The notes: generated from the letters alone by a model not told the origin. A DNA stretch of 11,231 bases from Anaerolineales bacterium UBA832 (GCA_002296125.1 DBHI01000089.1:1-11231), one strand, 5' to 3'; positions 1 to 6,939 are shown, counted from the first letter of the stretch. Translations and numbers: made by a program.

Positions 1-42
1 ACTTACTACAAAAGTGTTTAAGATCACAAGTAAGTACTTATA

Positions 43-576
43 TTAAACCACATCATTTCGTTGAGAAAACAATAACAATGAAGCAATGGTTTTCATATCC
101 ACTATGTCACCATTATTTATTTGTTGCATTAAAGACACTAACGGAACAATATGGACACTAATATTCTCATCATCATCTTGTGATAATGGTAAATAATCCA
201 AATCCTTACCTAAAAACACATACATCTTTTCAGAAGAATATCCTGGTGCTAAATAAAATTGCCCCAAAGAGATTAAAGTATTAGGTAACATACCTATTTC
301 TTCACGCAATTCACGCTTAGCACAATCAAATGAGGATTCTCCTTTATTTAATGTTCCAGCAGGAATTTCCATCAATACTTTTCCTGCAGGATGTCTATAT
401 TGTGAAACCATGTAAACATTATCATCATCATCTATTGGAATTATGGCTACACTTCCAGGATGTTCAATTGTTTCACGACTTAAGATCTGATCAGTACCTG
501 ATACTATCACATTATCATTCCTTAAATTAAATACTTTGCCTCGGTATATATATTTAGAAGATGTAATTTTATACAT
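43..576 (-). CDS. Nudix hydrolase, probable ADP-ribose pyrophosphatase
   Basis: Predicted to hydrolyse a nucleoside diphosphate linked to another moiety, most likely ADP-ribose to AMP and ribose 5-phosphate, in the cytoplasm. The 177-residue protein carries a complete Nudix box at residues 74-96: G74, E80, R88-E89, E92-E93 and G95 all fit GX5EX7REUXEEXGU. The preceding strand (AIIPIDDDDNVYMVSQYRHP, residues 45-63) and a proline at 111, about 15 residues after the box in 'LAPGYSSE', are typical of the ADP-ribose pyrophosphatase branch. The ATG at 576 is preceded by GGAG (minus strand, 587-590) at a slightly long spacing of 10 nt. It lies 39 nt downstream of the 109-residue gene on the same strand, so the two are probably co-transcribed. 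Nudix family membership is near certain; the exact substrate is inferred, and another NDP-sugar is possible. Confidence 0.93.
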   Translation of the reverse strand: MYKITSSKYIYRGKVFNLRNDNVIVSGTDQILSRETIEHPGSVAIIPIDDDDNVYMVSQYRHPAGKVLMEIPAGTLNKGESSFDCAKRELREEIGMLPNTLISLGQFYLAPGYSSEKMYVFLGKDLDYLPLSQDDDENISVHIVPLVSLMQQINNGDIVDMKTIASLLLFSQRNDVV

Positions 577-615
577 TACGCATCAACTCCAATATACAAC
601 TACCATCACAATAAC

Positions 616-945
616 CTACATGAAATCAGCAAAATATGATACTACCAAACGTGCATCATCAATTATATCCGTCTCTATTGGTAATTGATGTTCCACAGTA
701 ATACGTACAGTCAAATTAGAAGATGCCTCACGTATTTCATCAGGAAAACTAGGGTCCAATGCCACCTGTTCTAAATAAGCAAAAGCTGATTTACCGGTAC
801 GATCATTAGAATCTTTTTGCAAACAAGACCGAATCGCCCAACCTGCAGCTCTCCTTGCATGTACGCGCATCTTGCCTTCATTGCCAGATGACCTTGCAAT
901 AACAGCTAGATTCAACTCCTGATTAACTTTCCCAAATTCAAGCAT
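616..945 (-). CDS. Hypothetical protein, 109 residues, helical
   Basis: I do not recognise a named family. The protein is short, soluble-looking and mostly helical, with no signal peptide or membrane segment. A central block reads GNEGKMRVHARRAAGWAIRS (residues 21-40). The arginine/alanine-rich helix after a GN.G turn recalls small HEPN- or TPR-like helical proteins, but that is only an impression. The ATG at 945 has no Shine-Dalgarno sequence. An extended -10-like TGG-TAAAAT (minus strand, 959-967) sits 13 nt before the ATG, so the transcript may have a very short leader. It is followed at 39 nt by the Nudix gene and is divergent from the TPR-like gene at 1032. Codon use and composition match the neighbours, and the lack of internal stops over 330 nt in a low-GC genome supports a real gene. 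Confidence 0.72.
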   Translation of the reverse strand: MLEFGKVNQELNLAVIARSSGNEGKMRVHARRAAGWAIRSCLQKDSNDRTGKSAFAYLEQVALDPSFPDEIREASSNLTVRITVEHQLPIETDIIDDARLVVSYFADFM

Positions 946-1009
946 ATTTTATAAACATATTTTACCAGAGATAAATACTTATTTATACATATCATGTGGC
1001 ATGACTACG

Positions 1010-1015
1010 TACAAT
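1010..1015 (+). promoter_or_regulatory. Candidate -10 box for the TPR-like gene
   Basis: TACAAT matches the TATAAT consensus at five of six positions and lies 16 nt before the GTG start. The predicted leader is therefore only about 10 nt and holds no Shine-Dalgarno sequence. No good -35 hexamer is visible at 16-18 nt spacing, so the call is tentative. Confidence 0.35.
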
Positions 1016-1031
1016 AATGTATAGTTAGAAT

Positions 1032-1589
1032 GTGAATCAAAACTACAATAATTTAAATGATCTGATAAAACTTGCTGAGTCAGGAGAAATAAAAGCTGCA
1101 CTAGAAGGCTTAAGAATTTTTACTAAGAAGAATCCCAACAAATTAGAAGCATGGAAATGGCTTGCAGATTTATCAAATAATAATAAGGAAAGGTCAGCTG
1201 CTATAAGAAGAGCTCAATTACTTGCTCCTGGTGATAAATGGGTCATTCAGTCAAAAAAACAAAGCAAACTACCTGTTTTTAAACCTAATATTGATAAATC
1301 ATTGCAAAAACACAATACAGACACAAAGAAACAACCAATCACAAATGAAACTCCAAACAACGATTGGGATAACAATAGTAATACTACAATTGATAAACCC
1401 AACAAAATCTCTACCCACAAGCCAACAAACTTAAGATTCGCTTCTCTTCAAAATCCAAAAAAACAGAAATCGAAATCTACACAAGGTACAACAAACAAGA
1501 ATCAACAATTTGCCTGGCTTATTTGGATAGCAATCTTAATGAGTGTATCAGGTATTATCCTAATTTCAATAGCATGGTACATGAGATAA
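1032..1589 (+). CDS. TPR-like protein with C-terminal membrane anchor
   Basis: A 185-residue protein of unknown role. Residues 7-68 form a helical repeat unit resembling tetratricopeptide repeats (LIKLAESGEIKAALEGLRIF, then NPNKLEAWKWLADL, then ERSAAIRRAQLLAPGDKW), a protein-protein interaction scaffold. Residues 72-158 are a low-complexity linker rich in N, K, T, P and Q. Residues 160-182 are a single hydrophobic segment followed by one charged residue (R185), so the protein looks tail-anchored with its TPR part in the cytoplasm. The start is GTG; the first in-frame ATG is codon 170, inside the membrane segment, so no later start is sensible. No Shine-Dalgarno is present. It is followed 96 nt later by the pentapeptide-repeat gene. 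Similar short TPR plus membrane-segment proteins occur in Chloroflexota, but no function can be given. Confidence 0.8.
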   Translation: MNQNYNNLNDLIKLAESGEIKAALEGLRIFTKKNPNKLEAWKWLADLSNNNKERSAAIRRAQLLAPGDKWVIQSKKQSKLPVFKPNIDKSLQKHNTDTKKQPITNETPNNDWDNNSNTTIDKPNKISTHKPTNLRFASLQNPKKQKSKSTQGTTNKNQQFAWLIWIAILMSVSGIILISIAWYMR

Positions 1590-1674
1590 ATAACGCAGAG
1601 TATCTTCTTACCATAAGAACCATATCCATTCCAATATCATTTTGATTTATCTAAATACATAGTCATGTAATTAT

Positions 1675-1680
1675 AAGGAG
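1675..1680 (+). promoter_or_regulatory. Shine-Dalgarno site of the pentapeptide-repeat gene
   Basis: AAGGAG lies 5 nt before the ATG at 1686. It fixes that start and contrasts with several neighbouring genes that lack any such site. Confidence 0.8.
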
Positions 1681-1685
1681 TAATT

Positions 1686-2177
1686 ATGTTTAACAGATCA
1701 TTAAATCAAAAAAAGATTATCAGTTTATCAGCAATTTTAGTCACAACCATATATCTATATATAGCAATTATAGGGAACAACGATATCTATAGCTTGACTA
1801 GAGTACTATTTGGAAAAAATATAGGATGCAATTTGCAGGGTATAAATCTCAGCGAAATTACAAAACCGGAAACCAGCTTAGCAGGAGCTGACCTTGAATA
1901 CGCAATTTTTGCAAATGCAAATATGAGTAATTCAAATTTCACAGGTGCATTTATGCGACATGCTATATTATCCGGTGCGAACCTACAAAATTCTACATTC
2001 AAAAATGCTGTACTCAATGACTCCGAATTAGTTAACACAGACTTCACAGGAGCAGATCTCAGTGGTGCACATTTAGCTAATGCTGACCTAACTGGCGCTA
2101 CTGTAACAAAAGATCAACTCCAACAAGCAAGAACACTTACAGGTGCAACTATGCCAGATGGCACAAAGCATGAGTAA
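1686..2177 (+). CDS. Membrane-anchored pentapeptide-repeat protein
   Basis: 163 residues. Residues 10-29 form a hydrophobic N-terminal segment without an obvious cleavage site, probably a membrane anchor. From about residue 48 to 140 the sequence runs in a five-residue rhythm of the A(D/N)LXX type: 'LAGADLEYAIFANANM', 'FTGAF', 'LSGANL', 'FKNAVL', 'FTGADLSGAHLANADLTGA'. Such arrays fold into a right-handed quadrilateral beta-helix. The C-terminal 'LTGATMPDGTKHE' is a common ending of bacterial pentapeptide-repeat proteins. Known members include DNA mimics that protect gyrase, but most, particularly short anchored ones, have no known function, and nothing here shows a specific role. The start is fixed by a good Shine-Dalgarno site. 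It ends 33 nt from the convergent LysM gene with no clear terminator between them. Confidence 0.92.
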   Translation: MFNRSLNQKKIISLSAILVTTIYLYIAIIGNNDIYSLTRVLFGKNIGCNLQGINLSEITKPETSLAGADLEYAIFANANMSNSNFTGAFMRHAILSGANLQNSTFKNAVLNDSELVNTDFTGADLSGAHLANADLTGATVTKDQLQQARTLTGATMPDGTKHE

Positions 2178-2210
2178 ACTATAATTCAATCATTTACCCA
2201 AGCACTATCG

Positions 2211-3521
2211 CTAAGGTATTACTAATTCCTGACCAACAAAAATAATATTTGCATTTGCAATATTATTTTCATCAATTATTGATTGAACTGACACATTGTA
2301 TAAAGAAGCTATTTGGAACAAGTAATCACCTGATTGAACAATATATTTGTTTGTCGTCAATTTTGCTAACGCTATAGATTCTGAAGAATCATTTGTATCG
2401 TTTTCAGTCGTACTAGATGTATCCAATACACCTTCATAATGAAAATGCGCTGTTTCACCAACATTACCATCTAATTTGGTGGTTGAAACAACATAATCAC
2501 CCTCACCATCATATCTCACGGTAATTGACTGTACCCTGTCTGCATAATCATATTCCAGTGTAATACTAGATCCCGATCCACCTGAAACTAAACTTTCTAT
2601 ATCATTGGTTGCAATATGACCCACATGACCATCAACACTTGACCAAAAATCTATTCCTGTAGAAATTTTTGTTACTTCAATAGGAGCAGTACTATACATA
2701 CGAATGGATGAAGCAGTGTCATGTCCTATCTGATTGTCCATGAAATCAGAGTCGGCAGTACCAAAAAACTCACTGTCACCACCATAATTTGGAAGTGTAT
2801 ACAGGTAAACTGCAGTATGTGGACCTACTCGTATTGAAGACACTGCATCATCACCTATAGCATTTCCTGATAGCAAAACATCATTTACTCTAATAACTTC
2901 TTCAATGCCAGTAAAATTAGCATGCTCATATAATTTAGCCCAAACCTGATAAATCTCTGCTGGACCTGATCCCACTTCACAAGCATCTCCTTGACTTGTA
3001 CCCCATGTATTTTCTTGATAAGGATTATAAACAAGAGGACAATTATCACCATTGTCTGGAATACCATCAAAATCAACTGTAAGATCAGGAGAACACTTAT
3101 CACCTCTTCCATCCTGATCTTCCAACACTACTAAACGTACTTCCTCACCTAACTTTGGTGCAGAGGTAAACTCCAATTTTGTTCCATCACTGCTCCAGCT
3201 ATAATCAGTACCACTAGTCTTCAGAAATCCACCCACGTACACTCTGGTATTAGACTTGTCTGATGGTGCCCAAATAGGAACAAAAGTAGTGGTCCATTTG
3301 TCGCCATCACCTATTACAAATGCACTCACATTATCTAATTGATCAGCATTACTCACATATGGACAATTATCATTACTGTCAATAACTCCATCACTATCAG
3401 AATCTTTTTCAGCAGCACTGACTATACCAATCAATAATAATGTCCCAATAATTCCCAACAATAATGCCTGTAACAAGAAAACTAATTTATAAATTAAACT
3501 ACTTTTAGATTGATTAACCAT
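2211..3521 (-). CDS. Secreted TSP3 / beta-gamma-crystallin / LysM protein
   Basis: A 436-residue extracytoplasmic protein. Residues 10-36 are a long hydrophobic signal or anchor ending SAA|EK. Residues 40-60 (DSDSDGVIDSNDNCP...) and 134-170 (DQDGRGDKC, DFDGIPDNGDNCP) are calcium-binding thrombospondin type 3 repeats. Between them, residues 90-133 (VYVGGFLKTSGTDYSW...APKLGEEVRL) resemble a short beta domain seen in phage tail fibres. Residues 194-276 look like a beta/gamma-crystallin domain: two Greek-key motifs (YEHANFTG, YTLPNYGG) and two calcium-clamp motifs (DDAVSS, HDTASS). An acidic S/T/N linker (367-385) leads to a C-terminal LysM domain (392-435), which typically binds N-acetylglucosamine glycans such as peptidoglycan. 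The protein is therefore probably a calcium-stabilised wall-bound protein. GTG at 3533 would add four residues; ATG at 3521 is preferred because GGTGA lies just upstream. Function is unknown. Confidence 0.9.
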   Translation of the reverse strand: MVNQSKSSLIYKLVFLLQALLLGIIGTLLLIGIVSAAEKDSDSDGVIDSNDNCPYVSNADQLDNVSAFVIGDGDKWTTTFVPIWAPSDKSNTRVYVGGFLKTSGTDYSWSSDGTKLEFTSAPKLGEEVRLVVLEDQDGRGDKCSPDLTVDFDGIPDNGDNCPLVYNPYQENTWGTSQGDACEVGSGPAEIYQVWAKLYEHANFTGIEEVIRVNDVLLSGNAIGDDAVSSIRVGPHTAVYLYTLPNYGGDSEFFGTADSDFMDNQIGHDTASSIRMYSTAPIEVTKISTGIDFWSSVDGHVGHIATNDIESLVSGGSGSSITLEYDYADRVQSITVRYDGEGDYVVSTTKLDGNVGETAHFHYEGVLDTSSTTENDTNDSSESIALAKLTTNKYIVQSGDYLFQIASLYNVSVQSIIDENNIANANIIFVGQELVIP

Positions 3522-3566
3522 AATGTCACCCACTAAGTTTTAATATAATAAACTAATCAAACTAAT

Positions 3567-3595
3567 CTTATAACATGTTTTTGAGAAATATTGAA
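3567..3595 (-). promoter_or_regulatory. Possible promoter of the LysM gene
   Basis: On the minus strand, TTCAAT (3590-3595) and TATAAG (3567-3572) are separated by 17 nt. This would give a leader of about 40 nt before the ATG at 3521. The -35 matches only three of six positions, so this is weak. Confidence 0.3.
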
Positions 3596-3746
3596 GCACT
3601 AATTCTGGTAGCAAATAGTCTCTCACCTCAATCACATAGTATATCAATCGTATAGTAATAGTAAGAATAGAATCAACACACCAACCCTACTTTATGATTA
3701 AATTATGTTGTTTAAGAATTATTTGTTTACCCTTTTGCTCCTATTT

Positions 3747-3776
3747 ATTGAGAGCTGGTAATTACCAGCTCTCAAT
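3747..3776 (+). terminator. Perfect inverted repeat, terminator-like, not at a gene end
   Basis: The left arm 3747-3761 and right arm 3762-3776 are exact reverse complements (core GAGAGCTGGTAA / TTACCAGCTCTC). On the plus strand the hairpin is followed by TGTTTT, which fits a modest intrinsic terminator. On the minus strand what follows is AAATAGG, which does not. Neither flanking gene ends here, because both are transcribed away from this region. It may end a short plus-strand RNA starting between about 3600 and 3740, or act as a protein-binding palindrome. Confidence 0.6.
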
Positions 3777-3815
3777 GTTTTAAGTCACATGTGCGTTTGA
3801 AATTACAAAAATTTT

Positions 3816-3857
3816 TTGACCACAGTAAGATTAGTAATATACAATCGCTTATATAAT
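3816..3857 (+). promoter_or_regulatory. murJ promoter region
   Basis: TTGACC (3816-3821) and TACAAT (3840-3845) are 18 nt apart, each matching consensus at five of six positions. This gives a leader of about 16 nt before the ATG at 3868. A perfect TATAAT follows at 3852-3857, only 10 nt before the ATG but without a recognisable -35. Either way the leader is very short and has no Shine-Dalgarno sequence. Confidence 0.55.
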
Positions 3858-3867
3858 ATCTAAAATT

Positions 3868-5460
3868 ATGATAAACAAATCAACAACAAAAAGCATTGTA
3901 CATAATAGCACGGCAAAATCTGCTGGAATAATTATGCTTGCTTTTGTGTTGGCAAACATCATTGGCCTCATACGTCAAATTGTAATTAACAGAACTTTTG
4001 GAACCAGTCCAATACTAGATTCATACTTTGCTGCATTTAGAGTACCTGATTTGCTCTTCAATCTTGTTGCTGGAGGCGCTTTGGCATCCGCCTTTATTCC
4101 AACATTTACTGGTCTTATTACTGAAAACAAAACTAATGAAGCCTGGCGTCTAGCTAGTGCAGTATTAAATTGGTTGCTAATCATATCTATTGGTATAGCT
4201 ACTATAACTAGTTTATATGCACCTTGGATAACAAAAACATTTTTAGCACCTGGATTTTCACCTGATCAAATCACTACTGTTGTAATCCTAATGCGACTCA
4301 TGTTAATGTCTACAGTAATCTTTACAATTAGTGGGCTCATCATGGGTATACACCATTCTCACCACCATTTTCTTAGCCCAGCAATTGCTCCAATATTCTA
4401 TAATCTTGGGATTACAGCTGGAGCCATTTTCTTAACTCCACAATGGGGTATTAGTGGTCTAGCATATGGTGTCATCGCTGGAGCAATTCTACACTGCGTC
4501 ATACAACTACCTCAATTATTGAAATATTCATTAAGATATTCTTTCAATCTAGAAATATACAATAAGTCATTACGCACTATAGCAAAACTAATGATACCGA
4601 GAACAGTAGGATTATCAATATGGCAAATCAATTTTTGGATCAACACAACAATTTGTTCCGGATTACCATCCGGAAGTCTTTCAGCGCTAGTAATTGCATT
4701 TCAAGTCTTTACATTTCCACAAGCAGCCATTGCACAAGCAATTGCTACAGCAATATTCCCAAAATTCTCTAAACAAGCAGCCCTTAATCACACACATAAA
4801 ATGCGTCAATCCCTGAATTCAAGCCTGAGGGGTGCATTCTATTTAGCAATTCCTGCAAGTGCTGGATTATATATGTTAGGCAAACCAATAATAGAACTAT
4901 TGTTCCAAAACAATACGTTTTCTGCAAATTCTACAAGTATGGTAGTTTGGGCATTGAACTGGTACATATTAGGCCTCATAGCTCATACTGCTGTTGAGAT
5001 CATTACAAGAGCATTCTATGCATTGAAAGACACATATACCCCAATGTTAATAGGTGGTTTGTCTATGATAATCAACGTCATTCTCAGTATTACCTTGTCA
5101 CAACTATTTAGTCAAAACAACTGGTATCCTCATGGAGGTTTGGCTCTCGCTAATACAATTGCCACTTATATTGAAATGTCAATTCTAATTTGGATTATTC
5201 AATCAAAACTTAATGGTATCGGGATTGTCAAATTACTTAAAAGTATGATAAAAACAACTCTGGGAACTGTTGTGATGATAATATTTTTATACTTGTTACT
5301 CAATATATCACAATGGTCAATTATTATCACACTAGTGATAGGAATAATTATAGGACCAATGATTTTCTGGAGCACAACTGCAATTTGTGGCAGTCAACAA
5401 TCACGTAAAATACCTACTATAGTCATACAGCAACTCAAAAACATAAAAACAGAAACATAA
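3868..5460 (+). CDS. murJ: Lipid II flippase MurJ (MviN family)
   Basis: A polytopic inner-membrane protein of the MOP superfamily that moves lipid II, the undecaprenyl-linked peptidoglycan precursor, to the outer face of the membrane. At 530 residues with many hydrophobic segments (about 14 expected) it has the usual length. The diagnostic N-terminal block is intact: 'GLIRQIVINRTFG' (33-45) then 'DSYFAAFRVPDLLFNLVAGGALASAFIPTF', including R36, R42 and R58, matching the conserved cavity arginines of the family. The mid-protein motif 'GSLSALVIAFQVFTFPQAAIAQAIATAIFP' is also typical. Translation starts at ATG 3868 without a Shine-Dalgarno sequence. The gene stops 2 nt from the convergent xseB stop with no room for a conventional terminator, so transcripts of the two strands probably overlap. 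Its presence implies a peptidoglycan wall. Confidence 0.96.
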   Translation: MINKSTTKSIVHNSTAKSAGIIMLAFVLANIIGLIRQIVINRTFGTSPILDSYFAAFRVPDLLFNLVAGGALASAFIPTFTGLITENKTNEAWRLASAVLNWLLIISIGIATITSLYAPWITKTFLAPGFSPDQITTVVILMRLMLMSTVIFTISGLIMGIHHSHHHFLSPAIAPIFYNLGITAGAIFLTPQWGISGLAYGVIAGAILHCVIQLPQLLKYSLRYSFNLEIYNKSLRTIAKLMIPRTVGLSIWQINFWINTTICSGLPSGSLSALVIAFQVFTFPQAAIAQAIATAIFPKFSKQAALNHTHKMRQSLNSSLRGAFYLAIPASAGLYMLGKPIIELLFQNNTFSANSTSMVVWALNWYILGLIAHTAVEIITRAFYALKDTYTPMLIGGLSMIINVILSITLSQLFSQNNWYPHGGLALANTIATYIEMSILIWIIQSKLNGIGIVKLLKSMIKTTLGTVVMIIFLYLLLNISQWSIIITLVIGIIIGPMIFWSTTAICGSQQSRKIPTIVIQQLKNIKTET

Positions 5461-5462
5461 AG

Positions 5463-5672
5463 TTAATCATTGCTTTCGGTCTGTATTCCTATCTGAGACT
5501 CTGCTTTATCGAGCAAATCCTTACATCTTTGAGACAACATTTCACCTTGTTTATATAACTTTAAAGACTCATCAAGTGTAAGTTGACCTTGCTCTAATTT
5601 GTCTACTATAGATTCTAAGTCCGCTAACGCTGCTTCAAAATCCAACAAACCTGTTTGTTTCTCATCTGTCAT
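5463..5672 (-). CDS. xseB: Exonuclease VII small subunit
   Basis: The small subunit of exonuclease VII, which with XseA degrades single-stranded DNA from both ends into oligonucleotides during repair and mismatch correction. The 69-residue protein has the family pattern: 'FEAALADLESIVDKLEQGQLTLDESLKLYKQG' followed by 'LSQRCKDLLDKAESQI', two helices forming a coiled-coil hairpin. An in-frame ATG at 5699 would add nine residues (MMYFWRRNP), but ATG 5672 is chosen because GGAGGAGG on the minus strand (ending 6 nt before it) is an excellent Shine-Dalgarno site and the protein then has normal family length. It overlaps the 3' end of xseA by 11 nt. The acidic C-terminal tail is not conserved. Confidence 0.95.
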   Translation of the reverse strand: MTDEKQTGLLDFEAALADLESIVDKLEQGQLTLDESLKLYKQGEMLSQRCKDLLDKAESQIGIQTESND

Positions 5673-6921
5673 AGGGTTCCTCCTCCAAAAATACATCAAC
5701 CACTTCTACAATAATTTTACCTTTAGACATAACAATATCCAATAATTGACCTTTCTCAACCTCATTGCCATCTATAATTATCTTATCTGAATTTGAATCT
5801 ACTACAATTGAATACCCTCTATTCAAAGTTTCAGTTGGCTTAAGACCTATTAGTGTATATACAAATCTATTTGCAGAAGATCTTTTCTCAACAATCAACT
5901 CGCGGATTCGGACTACAAACAAATCATATGTATGTACTAATCTATGACGTGCATGGTTGATAATGGTAACTGGAGAAAAAGCATTAAGCATGGCTTCCAT
6001 TTCATCAACTTTCAACGAGTAGTTTTTTACCGTAGAATTAATTGCATCTTTAGCTCTTTCCATTTGTATATTTAGTTGTTGATATACCACACGATAATCA
6101 GGTGTCGCTAGTTCAGCTGCTGCCGATGGAGTAGGTGCTCTTACATCCGCAGCCAAATCAACTAAAGTTAAATCAGTCTCATGGCCTATACCTGCCACTA
6201 TAGGAATAGTCATTTCGGCAACTGCCCTAACTACATTCTCGGCATTAAATGCAATCAAATCATCAGGACTCCCACCACCTCTACCTAATAAAATAACATC
6301 TGCACCAATTCCTTTAGCAACATCTAAAGCTTTAACAATTTCTTGTGGTGCCTCAACTCCTTGTACAACAGTAGAAATCAATTGAGTATTCGCAATAGGC
6401 CATCTTCTCTCAATAACATTTAACATATCATAATACGCTGCAGCATCTGGTGAAGTAACAATTAATATTCTTAGAGGAAATTCAGGCAATTGAATTTTTT
6501 TATCAGAATCAAACAAACCTTCTAGAGCAAGCTTCTCCTTTAGTACCTCTGTCTGCAACAAGGCATCCCCTGCTCCAATTGTTTGGATTGAGTTAACATA
6601 AAGTTGACACCTACCGCCTGCCTGATATAAAGAGACATTTCCTCGTAATATCACTTTGTCTCCATTTTCTGGTAAATAAACAGATCGCGTAGCTATACTA
6701 CGCCAGACAACGCATTGAATCACAGATTTTGAATCTTTCAGCGAAAAATATATATGACCAGATTTAGGTCGGGAAACATTTGACAATTCACCTACTACAT
6801 TAACATCCTGCATATAATGATCACTATCAATCAAATCCCGGACATATTGTGTCAACTCACTAACAGTCCAATGCAAATGTGCAAATCCGGAAGAAATATG
6901 CTTAATCATTGATTTTGACAT
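5662..6921 (-). CDS. xseA: Exonuclease VII large subunit
   Basis: The catalytic subunit of exonuclease VII, acting on single-stranded DNA with XseB. The 419-residue protein has an N-terminal OB-fold (about 18-112, with 'VVGELSNVSRPKSGHIYFSLKD') and a nuclease domain (about 125-275). Conserved elements are 'VTSPDAAAYYDML' (D165), 'LLGRGGGSPDDLIAFNAE' (R214), 'GIGHETDLTLVDLAADVRA' (H247, D250) and 'PTPSAAAELATPD'; these residues correspond to the candidate catalytic ones of the family. A C-terminal helical part (280-400) would be the XseB-binding coiled coil, ending with the usual 'RGYSIV' segment. The ATG at 6921 has no Shine-Dalgarno, and a minus-strand TATAAT lies 12 nt upstream. The next in-frame ATG is codon 5. 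Its last codons (GAG GAG GAA) double as the Shine-Dalgarno of xseB. Confidence 0.96.
   Translation of the reverse strand: MSKSMIKHISSGFAHLHWTVSELTQYVRDLIDSDHYMQDVNVVGELSNVSRPKSGHIYFSLKDSKSVIQCVVWRSIATRSVYLPENGDKVILRGNVSLYQAGGRCQLYVNSIQTIGAGDALLQTEVLKEKLALEGLFDSDKKIQLPEFPLRILIVTSPDAAAYYDMLNVIERRWPIANTQLISTVVQGVEAPQEIVKALDVAKGIGADVILLGRGGGSPDDLIAFNAENVVRAVAEMTIPIVAGIGHETDLTLVDLAADVRAPTPSAAAELATPDYRVVYQQLNIQMERAKDAINSTVKNYSLKVDEMEAMLNAFSPVTIINHARHRLVHTYDLFVVRIRELIVEKRSSANRFVYTLIGLKPTETLNRGYSIVVDSNSDKIIIDGNEVEKGQLLDIVMSKGKIIVEVVDVFLEEEPYDR
5677..5686 (-). promoter_or_regulatory. xseB Shine-Dalgarno inside xseA
   Basis: Minus-strand GGAGGAGG ends 6 nt before the xseB ATG and is made by the xseA codons for its EEE stretch. 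With the 11-nt gene overlap this suggests translational coupling and balanced XseA/XseB synthesis. Confidence 0.8.
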
Positions 6922-6933
6922 TGTAAATTGATC

Positions 6934-6939
6934 ATTATA
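6934..6939 (-). promoter_or_regulatory. Candidate -10 box for xseA
   Basis: A perfect TATAAT on the minus strand ends 12 nt before the xseA ATG. TTGTGG (6956-6961) lies 16 nt upstream as a weak -35. The implied leader is about 5 nt. Confidence 0.5.

Larger units (their letters stand above)
3522..3867. other. Divergent intergenic region, 346 bp
   Basis: This gap separates the divergent LysM gene (-) and murJ (+). It holds a weak promoter for the LysM gene near 3567-3595, a perfect 30-nt palindrome at 3747-3776 that looks like a terminator, a short CACATGTG palindrome at 3786-3793, and the murJ promoter region from 3816. I found no convincing open reading frame. The stretch 3600-3746 is plain AT-rich sequence, apart from -10-like boxes (TATAGT at 3651, TATGAT at 3693) that lack good -35 partners. 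Confidence 0.7.

Noticed and set aside
1..35. Inverted repeat ACTTACT (1-7) / AGTAAGT (29-35) beyond the Nudix gene.
   Set aside because: Only seven pairs with a 21-nt loop, and cut by the window edge; not enough to call a terminator.
1605..1619. TTCTTA-CCA-TAAGAA hairpin after the TPR-like gene as a terminator.
   Set aside because: A six-pair AT-rich stem with a three-base loop and no T-tract is too weak.
3786..3793. CACATGTG palindrome upstream of murJ as an operator.
   Set aside because: An isolated 8-bp palindrome with no second copy or known regulator; expected by chance.
5673..5699. Longer XseB start at 5699.
   Set aside because: It has no ribosome site, adds an unlikely MMYFWRRNP prefix, and the strong GGAGGAGG supports the ATG at 5672.
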